Below are positions 57,621 to 64,000 of a stretch of 64,000 nucleotides of DNA, one piece after another; position 1 is the first letter of the stretch, and each line of letters begins with the position of its first letter. The stretch covers positions 124,001-188,000 of the forward strand of contig NZ_QXEC01000011.1 of assembly GCF_003583405.1 (NCBI RefSeq), given 5' to 3'. The notes under the pieces were generated by a model. The model was given only the letters and a program-made list of their open reading frames with translations, was not told the DNA's origin and did not search any database. The DNA comes from Micromonospora radicis (GTDB lineage: Bacteria > Actinomycetota > Actinomycetes > Mycobacteriales > Micromonosporaceae). A program made the position numbers and the translations under genes.

Positions 57621-57651
57621 TCCGGCGGGGGCAGCGCGTACCCCCGCCGGA
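57621..57651. terminator. Bidirectional 11-bp hairpin
   Basis: TCCGGCGGGGG (57621-57631) and its exact complement (57641-57651), 9-base loop, in the gap between the convergent ROK and sugar isomerase-like genes. Confidence 0.8.
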
Positions 57652-57656
57652 ACCGG

Positions 57657-58664
57657 TCAGTCCTTGCTGCTGAACGCCGCGTCGAAGGCGGCCGACGGGG
57701 CGTCGAAGGCGAGCCGGCGGACGAACTGCAGCGCCTCGGGGGCGCCGACCAGTCGATCCATCCCGGCGTCCTCCCACTCGATCGAGATCGGCCCGTCGTA
57801 GCCGATCGCGTTCAACGCCCGGAACGAGTCCTCCCAGGGCACGTCGCCGTGCCCGGTCGAGACGAAGTCCCAACCGCGGCGCAGGTCCGCCCAGGGCAGG
57901 TGGGAGGCGAGCCGGCCGCGCCTGCCGTCGCCGGTACGCACCTTGGCGTCCTTGCAGTCGACGTGGTAGATGCGGTCGGCGAAGTCGAAGATGAAGTTCA
58001 CCGGGTCCAGCTCCTGCCAGACGAAGTGCGACGGGTCCCAGTTGAGCCCGAACGCGGGCCGGTGCCCGATCGCCTCCAGGGTCCGCTTGGTGGTGTAGTA
58101 GTCGTAGGCGATCTCACTGGGGTGCACCTCGTGGGCGAAGCGCACCCCCACCTCGTCGAAGACGTCCAGGATCGGGTTCCACCGGTCGGCGAAGTCCTGG
58201 TACCCGCGCTCGATCATCGACGGCGGCACCGGCGGGAACATCGCCAGGGTGTGCCAGATCGACGAGCCGGTGAAGCCGACGACGGTGTTGACGCCGAGCT
58301 TGGCCGCCGCGCGAGCGGTGTCCTTGATCTCCTCGGCGGCCCGCTGGCGTACCCCCTCGGGTTCGCCGTCGCCCCAGATGCGGGCGGGCAGGATGTCCTG
58401 GTGCCGCTCGTCGATCGGGTGGTCGCAGACCGCCTGGCCGACCAGGTGGTTGGAGATCGTGAAGACCTGGAGGTTGTGCTTGGCCAGCGTCTCCCGCTTG
58501 CGGTCGACGTACGAGTCGTCGGCCAGCGCCTTGTCGACCTCGAAGTGGTCGCCCCAGCAGGCGATCTCCAGGCCGTCGTAGCCCCACTCGGCGGCGAGCC
58601 GGCACACCTCGTCGAACGGAAGGTCGGCCCACTGGCCGGTGAACAGCGTGATCGGTCGCGCCAT
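57657..58664 (-). CDS. Cytosolic sugar isomerase/epimerase-like TIM-barrel protein
   Basis: A 335-residue protein without signal peptide. The barrel has [72 protein letters not shown] and [12 protein letters not shown], where Glu/Asp/His residues form the metal site of the xylose-isomerase-like family. It probably acts on an imported sugar derivative from the ThuA system. ATG 58664 is the only start that keeps the first strand ([10 protein letters not shown]) at the N-terminus. Confidence 0.87.
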   Translation of the reverse strand: MARPITLFTGQWADLPFDEVCRLAAEWGYDGLEIACWGDHFEVDKALADDSYVDRKRETLAKHNLQVFTISNHLVGQAVCDHPIDERHQDILPARIWGDGEPEGVRQRAAEEIKDTARAAAKLGVNTVVGFTGSSIWHTLAMFPPVPPSMIERGYQDFADRWNPILDVFDEVGVRFAHEVHPSEIAYDYYTTKRTLEAIGHRPAFGLNWDPSHFVWQELDPVNFIFDFADRIYHVDCKDAKVRTGDGRRGRLASHLPWADLRRGWDFVSTGHGDVPWEDSFRALNAIGYDGPISIEWEDAGMDRLVGAPEALQFVRRLAFDAPSAAFDAAFSSKD

Positions 58665-58938
58665 CTGTCCTTTTCCCCTGTCGTGATGGGGATTCCGTAC
58701 GTGCGGGACCGGGGCGAGGGATGACCGGACGCGACGGCCTCGACGGTGATCCGGTGGGCACGGTCGTGCCTGGGGCCGACGGGTTGCGCCTCCCGTCGGC
58801 TCACCGGCCACCTCGCGGTCGCCGCCTTCACTCTAGGCCGCTGCGGCGCGGGGCAAAAGGCCCCGACGCGGCGAGGCCGCTCGTGTGGCGTGCGTGCCGA
58901 GAAGGGCCCCCGGCGGTCGACCGGGGGCCCTTTCCTAC
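58665..58938. other. 274-base gap with terminator of the ThuA gene
   Basis: No gene is supported. AAGGGCCCCCGG (58902-58913) and CCGGGGGCCCTT (58921-58932) form an exact 12-bp stem with a 7-base loop, ending the minus-strand ThuA-DUF1080-ricin transcript six bases after its stop. The rest should contain the promoter of the 57657 gene. Confidence 0.7.
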
Positions 58939-59335
58939 CTACGGAAGCACCCAGCGCTGATTCGCGTTGGTGTGACAGGTCCACAGATGCACCGCCTGGC
59001 CATCCACCGAACTGTTGTTCGACACATCCAGACACTTACCCGTCTGCGGATTACGCAACGTCCCGTTCGACTGCGCCGACCAGTTCTGCGCCGCCGAACC
59101 ATTACACGCCCACAACTGAATCTTCGTACCGTCCGCCGACGCACCACCATTCACATCCAGACACTTACCCAACGCCCGGATCGTCGAATTCGGCGTCACC
59201 GACCACGTCTGCGCCGCACCACCATTACACGCCCAGATCTGAATCTGCGTACCATCCGCCGTCGCACCGTTACGCACATCCAGACACTTACCCCCCAGAC
59301 CCGTGATCTGCCCCGTACCACCACCACCGGTGCCG
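58916..59335 (-). repeat. 420-bp duplicate, copy 1 (ricin-lectin module)
   Basis: Identical to 61110-61529 at 419 of 420 positions; the single difference is a at 59006 versus g at 61200 (Val versus Ala in the SVDGQAVHL/SADGQAVHL stretch). It covers the whole ricin-type C-terminal module, the stop and part of the terminator. Confidence 0.95.
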
Positions 59336-61053
59336 CGGACCAGGGTGAAGTCGTCGATGTCGAACAGCCCCGTGCCCGAGCCGGTGAAGGTCAGGTACAC
59401 GTTGCGGGTGCCGGACGGGACGTTGCTCAGGGCGGTGGTGACGTTGGTGAAGTTGTTCCAGCCGCCGGTGTTCGGCACCGCCACCGAGCCGAGTACGGTG
59501 CCGGTGGTCGAGCCGGTGCGTACCTGGATGGTGCCGCCGGGTCCGCCGGAGGCGACCCGGGCCCGGAACGAGGTGACGCCGGTCAGGTCGAGGTTGTTGT
59601 ACGCCGCCCAGTCGCCGGGCTCGATGTAGCCCAGCACCTGTCCGCCGTTGACCCCGGTCTTGCTGACCACGGTCACGCCGCTGGCCGAGTTGTAGCTCTC
59701 GGCCTGCACGGTGGTGTTGCCCCCGGTCGGCGGGTTGCTGCCGCCCAACTCCTTGATCCGGATGTTGCGGAACGACACGTCGTCACCCGTACCGTGGTTC
59801 TGGATGCCGATGTGGCCGGCGAGGGAGCGCACCGGGTCGGTGTTGGTGAAGTCGTTGATCTTCGAGCCGTTCAGGAAGACCTGCAGCCGCTCCCCCTCGA
59901 CCAGCAGTTCGTAGGTGTTCCACTCCCCCGGCGGGTTCAGCGCCGCGTCCCGGGCGGGCAGGTCGGCGGCCTTGAAGCCGTAGATCGCGCCGGTGGTCCG
60001 GTCGGCCGTGTCGGTGGGGTCGATCTGCACCTCGTAGCCGTTGTTGATGGCCGAGTTCGGGTCGCTCGACGGCGGGAAGCCGATGAACACCCCCGAGTTG
60101 TCGTCCCCGGGGATCCGCCAGTCCAGCTTGAGCGAGTAGTTGGTGAACTGCTTCGCGCTGTACCAGTACAGGCCCATCCCGCCGACCGAGCTGAGGGTGG
60201 CGTCCGAGTTGGTGAAGCTGCCCGGCCCGGCCTGGGACCAGCCCGTGGTGGAGCCGTTGTAGAGGGCGGTGTAGCCGGTCTCCGCGCGGCAGTCGGCCTT
60301 GGTACGGCCGGCCGCGTACCGGATGCCGCCGAGCAGGTGCGCCCGGAACGCCGGCTCGGCGTACGACGCCTGGGTGTGGCCGCCGCCGGTGTAGAAGGAC
60401 CGGCCCGCGTTGACGGTCTTGCACCAGGCGATCGGGTGGTCGGCACCCATCACCCCACCCGAGTACGTCGACTCGTCCAGGGTGGCCAGTACCCGGGCAC
60501 CGGCGCGTGGGCTGGCCTGGAAGTCGTACCACTCGTCGGTGCGGACCCAGTTCTGCGGCAGGTGGGCGGTGGCCGCGTGGGCCCGGTTCTCCACCCGCAC
60601 GGTGGCCTGCTGGATGGCCGGGTGCGAGCGGAAGTACGCCCCGACCAGGTTGCCGTAGAAGGACCAGCCGTACTCGGTGTCGGCGGCGGCGTGCACGCCG
60701 ACGAATCCGCCGCCTGCGTTGATGTACGACTCGAAGGCGGTCTGCTGGGTGGCGTTGAGCACGTCACCGGTGGTGTTGAGGAAGACCACCGCCTCGTACT
60801 GGGCGAGGTTGCCGGTGGTGAACGCGGCGGCGTCCTCGGTGGCGGTGACGGTGAAGCTGTTCGCCGCGCCCAGGTCTCGGATGGCCTGGGTGCCGACCGC
60901 GATGGAGTCGTGCCGGAAGCCGGCGGTCTTGGAGAAGACCAGCACGTCGTACGGGGCGTCGGCGGCGCTGGCCGGAGTGGCCGCGGTGGTACCGGCGAGG
61001 ACGGCGAGGGCAACGGTGGCCGCGCCGAGAACGGGTCGGAGGAGTCTGCGCAT
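58939..61053 (-). CDS. Secreted ThuA-DUF1080-CBM6-ricin protein
   Basis: A 704-residue exoprotein. Residues 1-30 are a signal peptide. ThuA (about 31-235): YDVLVFSKTAGFRHDSI, GGGFVGVHAAADTEYGW, MGADHPIAWCKTVNAGRSFY. DUF1080 (about 245-430), a family that includes 3-keto-disaccharide hydrolases: GLYWYSAKQFTNYSLKLDWR, GVFIGFP, GHIGIQNHGTGDDVSFRNI. A CBM6-like domain (about 440-575) and a ricin-type trefoil (about 580-704) with QTW, QNW and QRW repeats follow. ATG 61053 has GGGAGAG upstream. It may cleave an oxidised disaccharide while bound to a polysaccharide. Confidence 0.88.
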   Translation of the reverse strand: MRRLLRPVLGAATVALAVLAGTTAATPASAADAPYDVLVFSKTAGFRHDSIAVGTQAIRDLGAANSFTVTATEDAAAFTTGNLAQYEAVVFLNTTGDVLNATQQTAFESYINAGGGFVGVHAAADTEYGWSFYGNLVGAYFRSHPAIQQATVRVENRAHAATAHLPQNWVRTDEWYDFQASPRAGARVLATLDESTYSGGVMGADHPIAWCKTVNAGRSFYTGGGHTQASYAEPAFRAHLLGGIRYAAGRTKADCRAETGYTALYNGSTTGWSQAGPGSFTNSDATLSSVGGMGLYWYSAKQFTNYSLKLDWRIPGDDNSGVFIGFPPSSDPNSAINNGYEVQIDPTDTADRTTGAIYGFKAADLPARDAALNPPGEWNTYELLVEGERLQVFLNGSKINDFTNTDPVRSLAGHIGIQNHGTGDDVSFRNIRIKELGGSNPPTGGNTTVQAESYNSASGVTVVSKTGVNGGQVLGYIEPGDWAAYNNLDLTGVTSFRARVASGGPGGTIQVRTGSTTGTVLGSVAVPNTGGWNNFTNVTTALSNVPSGTRNVYLTFTGSGTGLFDIDDFTLVRGTGGGGTGQITGLGGKCLDVRNGATADGTQIQIWACNGGAAQTWSVTPNSTIRALGKCLDVNGGASADGTKIQLWACNGSAAQNWSAQSNGTLRNPQTGKCLDVSNNSSVDGQAVHLWTCHTNANQRWVLP

Positions 61054-61086
61054 TGTCGCTCTCCCAAACGATCGTCGTGTCAAGAG

Positions 61087-61124
61087 GGGCCCCCGGTAAC
61101 ACGCGGGGCGTCGACCGGGGGCCC
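61087..61124 (-). terminator. 11-bp hairpin after the sugar dehydrogenase gene
   Basis: GGGCCCCCGGT (61087-61097) and its exact complement (61114-61124) with a 16-base loop, followed on the minus strand by the stop at 61133. Its right arm is part of the 420-bp duplicate. Confidence 0.65.
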
Positions 61125-61529
61125 TTTCCTACCTACGGAAGCACCCAGCGCTGATTCGCGTTGGTGTGACAGGTCCACAGATGCACCGCCTGGCCATCCG
61201 CCGAACTGTTGTTCGACACATCCAGACACTTACCCGTCTGCGGATTACGCAACGTCCCGTTCGACTGCGCCGACCAGTTCTGCGCCGCCGAACCATTACA
61301 CGCCCACAACTGAATCTTCGTACCGTCCGCCGACGCACCACCATTCACATCCAGACACTTACCCAACGCCCGGATCGTCGAATTCGGCGTCACCGACCAC
61401 GTCTGCGCCGCACCACCATTACACGCCCAGATCTGAATCTGCGTACCATCCGCCGTCGCACCGTTACGCACATCCAGACACTTACCCCCCAGACCCGTGA
61501 TCTGCCCCGTACCACCACCACCGGTGCCG
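61110..61529 (-). repeat. 420-bp duplicate, copy 2 (ricin-lectin module)
   Basis: Same module as 58916-59335 at an offset of 2194 bases. Sense codons in the module are rich in GGT, AAT, TGT, GAT, TTG and ACG, in contrast to the C-ending codons of the rest of both genes. Confidence 0.95.
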
Positions 61530-64000
61530 GTGGTGAAGGCGAACGCGTCCAGGTCGTAGAGGTGGCCGGTGCCCGAGCCGGCGAAGGTCAGGTACAGCGT
61601 GGTGGTGCCGGTGGGCGGGTTGGTGATGCTGCCGGTGACCGTGGTGAAGGTCTCCCAGGAGCCGGTGACCGGGACGGTCGCCGAGCCGAGCACGGTGCCG
61701 GTGGCCGAGCCGGCCCGTACCTGGAGGGTGCCGCCGGCACCGCCCGAGGAGACCCGGGCGCTGAACGAGGTGACGTTGCCCAGCCGGTACGGCTCGAACG
61801 CGATCCAGTCACCGTTGTTGATGTTGCCGACGGTCCGGCCGCCCTCGGCCGCGGTCTTGACGAACAGGTCGACGCCCGAGGCGCTCTTGTAGTGCTCGGC
61901 CTGCCGGCTACGCGGTTGGAGGGTGTGCTGGGTGTGGGTGGTCAGGCCGCCCGCGTCGGTGTACTCGGCGTCGAAGATCCCGAAGATGTTCGCGGCGTAG
62001 TCGTGTTCGCCGTCGACCGGGATGGTGATCGAGCCGGTGCAGCCGTTCTGCGAGGTGATCTGGTGGCCGTGGTTGTCGTGGCCCAGCACGTAGGTCATCT
62101 TGACCTTGGTGCAGTCGATGGTGCCGTCCTCCGGGTCGGTCACCGTGATGCTGAACGGCACGGTGTCGCCGAAGCTGAACAGCTGGCCGTTGCCGGGGCT
62201 GTTGATGGTGACCGTCGGCGCGGTGTTGCCGACACCGATGCGTACGCTCGCCGTGCCGGTGGCGCCCTGCGGGTCGCGTACGGTCAGGGTGGCGGTGTAG
62301 TTGCCGTTGGCCGTGTACGTCTTGGTCGGGTTCGCCGCCGTCGAGGTGGTGCCGTCACCGAACGCCCACGAGTAGGTCAGCGTCCCACCCTCCGGGTCCG
62401 ACGAGCCGGCCGAGGAGAAGTTCACCGTCAACGGGGCGACGCCCGAGGTCCGGTTCGCCGAGGCCACCGCGGTCGGTGCCCGGTTGCCGCCGCCGACGTA
62501 GTCGTAGCGGTACAGGGCGGAGTTGGCGTCGCCGTTGTAGAAGCCGGTGCCGTAGTCCAGCACGTAGAGCGAGCCCTCCGGGCCGAAGGCCATGTCCATG
62601 ACCTGCCTGCCGTTCCACGGGAAGGAGCCGTCGATGCCGGCGATCGATCCGTTGGAGTTGACGTGGATCGGCTTGATCCAGCCCCGGCCGAACTCACCGG
62701 CGAAGAACTGCCCGTCGAAGCTCTGCGGCCACTTGGTCGCCGAGTTCAGGGCGGCGTCGTACCGGTAGACCGGGCCGGCCATCGGCGACTCGGAGCCGCT
62801 GCCGAACTCCGGCGGGCTGCCCGCGTCACCGGCGTACCGGATCCAGGCGGGCTTGGCCGGCGGCAGGGTGGTCAGGCCGGTGTTGCGGAACGAGTTGTTG
62901 GTGGCGCCGCCGGTGCAGTTGTACTTCGGTCCGGCGCTGCTGCTGGCGAAGTCCCACTCGGCGTACGTCTCGTTGGCCGTGTTGGTGCCGGTGCAGTACG
63001 GCCAGCCGTAGAAGCCGGGCTCGGTGATCCGGTTGAACTCCACCTGGCCGCTGGGGCCGCGGCCGGTGGTGGAGCCGGCGTCCGGGCCGTAGTCGCCGAC
63101 GTAGATGACGCCGGTGGGCTTGTCGACGCTCATCCGGAACGGGTTGCGCAGGCCCATGGCGTAGATCTCCGGGCGGGTGCGGGCCGTACCGGGGGCGAAG
63201 AGGTTGCCGGCCGGGATCGAGTACGTCCCGTTGGCGTTGACCTTGATCCGGAGGATCTTGCCGCGCAGGTCGTTGGTGTTGGCAGCGCTGCGCTGCGCGT
63301 CGTACGCCGGGTTGCGGTTGGTCCGCTCGTCGATCGGCGAGTAGCCGGCGGAGTCGAAGGGGTTGGTGTCGTCGCCGGTGGACAGGTACAGGTTGCCGGC
63401 CGCGTCGAAGTCGATGTCACCGCCGGCGTGGCAGCAGATGCCGCGGTCGGCGGCGACGTCCAGGATGTCGACCTTGCTGGCCTGGTTGATGGTGAAGTCG
63501 GCGTTCAGGGTGAACCGGGAGAGCCGGTTCACGCCCTGCCAGGACGACCAGTTGGTGCCGGTGGCGGGCGCGTCGCCGCCGGGGGTGGTCAGCGGCGGCG
63601 CGTAGTAGAGGAAGATGTGCCGGTTGCTGGCGAAGTTCGGGTCTACCCCGATGCCCTGCATGCCGTCTTCGTCGTGCGTGTAGACCGGGATGTTGCCGAT
63701 CACGGAGGTGTTGCCGGCCGCGTCGGTGCGGCGGACGGTGCCGTTGCGGGCGGTGTGCAGGACCGAGCGGTCCGGTAGCACCGCGAGGGTCATCGGCTCG
63801 CCGACCTCGGCGACCCCCTTGGCGAGGGTGACCTGCTGGAAGTCGGTGGCGACGATGGGGTGGGCCTGCGCCGGGGTCGGGCCGCCGAGCGAGGTCGGTC
63901 CGGCACCGAGGGCGACCGCGCCGACCGTGGCGGCCAGGAGCAGCGCCGAGGCGGTGGCCAACCACCGTGCGGGTGGACGGGTTTTGTCCATTGTGGACAT
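61133..64000 (-). CDS. Secreted PQQ-type sugar dehydrogenase with PKD, CBM6 and ricin domains
   Basis: A 955-residue exoprotein reaching the window end, starting MSTMDKTRPPARWLATASAL; MDK at 63991 is an alternative start. A signal peptide covers about 1-45. The beta-propeller dehydrogenase runs about 50-490 (LAVLPDRSVLHTARNGTVRR, PVYTHDEDGMQGIGVD, CCHAGGDIDFDAAGNLYLST, YAMGLRNPFRM). A PKD domain (FSSAGSSDPEGGTLTYSWAF), a beta-rich DPEDG domain, a CBM6-like domain and the ricin trefoil (about 830-955) follow. It is the split counterpart of the fusion at 51754, minus ThuA, plus the lectin. Confidence 0.88.
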   Translation of the reverse strand: MSTMDKTRPPARWLATASALLLAATVGAVALGAGPTSLGGPTPAQAHPIVATDFQQVTLAKGVAEVGEPMTLAVLPDRSVLHTARNGTVRRTDAAGNTSVIGNIPVYTHDEDGMQGIGVDPNFASNRHIFLYYAPPLTTPGGDAPATGTNWSSWQGVNRLSRFTLNADFTINQASKVDILDVAADRGICCHAGGDIDFDAAGNLYLSTGDDTNPFDSAGYSPIDERTNRNPAYDAQRSAANTNDLRGKILRIKVNANGTYSIPAGNLFAPGTARTRPEIYAMGLRNPFRMSVDKPTGVIYVGDYGPDAGSTTGRGPSGQVEFNRITEPGFYGWPYCTGTNTANETYAEWDFASSSAGPKYNCTGGATNNSFRNTGLTTLPPAKPAWIRYAGDAGSPPEFGSGSESPMAGPVYRYDAALNSATKWPQSFDGQFFAGEFGRGWIKPIHVNSNGSIAGIDGSFPWNGRQVMDMAFGPEGSLYVLDYGTGFYNGDANSALYRYDYVGGGNRAPTAVASANRTSGVAPLTVNFSSAGSSDPEGGTLTYSWAFGDGTTSTAANPTKTYTANGNYTATLTVRDPQGATGTASVRIGVGNTAPTVTINSPGNGQLFSFGDTVPFSITVTDPEDGTIDCTKVKMTYVLGHDNHGHQITSQNGCTGSITIPVDGEHDYAANIFGIFDAEYTDAGGLTTHTQHTLQPRSRQAEHYKSASGVDLFVKTAAEGGRTVGNINNGDWIAFEPYRLGNVTSFSARVSSGGAGGTLQVRAGSATGTVLGSATVPVTGSWETFTTVTGSITNPPTGTTTLYLTFAGSGTGHLYDLDAFAFTTGTGGGGTGQITGLGGKCLDVRNGATADGTQIQIWACNGGAAQTWSVTPNSTIRALGKCLDVNGGASADGTKIQLWACNGSAAQNWSAQSNGTLRNPQTGKCLDVSNNSSADGQAVHLWTCHTNANQRWVLP

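Overview
The window is high-GC actinobacterial DNA with GTG/TTG starts, strongly C/G-biased third codon positions and dense 4-base gene overlaps. Alditol oxidase, F420-type luciferase-like oxidoreductases, ThuA/PQQ-sugar-dehydrogenase exoproteins with ricin-lectin tails, and a GATC-TGCACTT type intergenic repeat point to Micromonospora or a close relative. No ribosomal RNA, CRISPR array, integrase or transposase was seen.

Layout. 1-4.3 kb: a saccharopine-dehydrogenase-like reductase, a MerR regulator fused to a beta-clamp-like region, and serS. 4.3-9.2 kb (minus): a redox locus of CcdA-like membrane protein, TlpA-like lipoprotein, NuoF-like/ferredoxin protein and a multi-His membrane protein. 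9.4-12 kb: a secreted GH13 amylase and an L,D-transpeptidase. 12-16.8 kb: an SNF2 helicase surrounded by gene debris (PIN-toxin tail, frameshifted fragment, N-truncated QueC-like protein). 16.8-23.3 kb: site-2 protease, alditol oxidase, tandem-repeat EF-hand-like protein, F420 oxidoreductase, and a second amylase with two CBM20 domains. 23.3-25.4 kb: a YtrA-type GntR/ABC operon with its operator. 25.4-26.7 kb: a phage-like glycosidase-fold pair. 27-32 kb: YCII-like, SnoaL-like, DUF4173 and secreted proteins. 32-35.3 kb: MarR divergent from an unusual LLM-FAD oxidase fusion coupled to a second LLM enzyme. 35.5-42.7 kb: CPBP protease, a two-component system whose kinase ends in an extra TM plus a domain shared with the nearby 36.6 kb protein, and a LAL regulator. 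42.8-46.7 kb: a secreted polyampholyte protein, a MerR switch with leaderless target, and an SDR.

46.97-50.10 kb is the most distinctive accessory region: a 3.1-kb, visibly lower-GC segment bounded by 45-bp direct repeats (44/45 identical) that match the 3' half of tRNA-Met(CAT). It carries an SRA-like/PD-(D/E)XK putative modification-dependent nuclease, a beta-family protein and an sce7726-family nuclease-like protein, with no recombinase. It looks like a tRNA-integrated defence mini-island.

51.7-64 kb is a mirror-like carbohydrate cluster. Plus strand: ThuA-sugar dehydrogenase fusion, Tat-exported TIM-barrel protein, ROK regulator. Minus strand: cytosolic TIM-barrel protein, ThuA-DUF1080-CBM6-ricin protein, and a separate sugar dehydrogenase-PKD-CBM6-ricin protein. 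The two ricin tails are 419/420 identical in DNA and use GGT/AAT/TGT-type codons unlike their surroundings. Together they suggest extracellular oxidation and cleavage of a glycan or disaccharide with import of the products; that pathway reading is inference.
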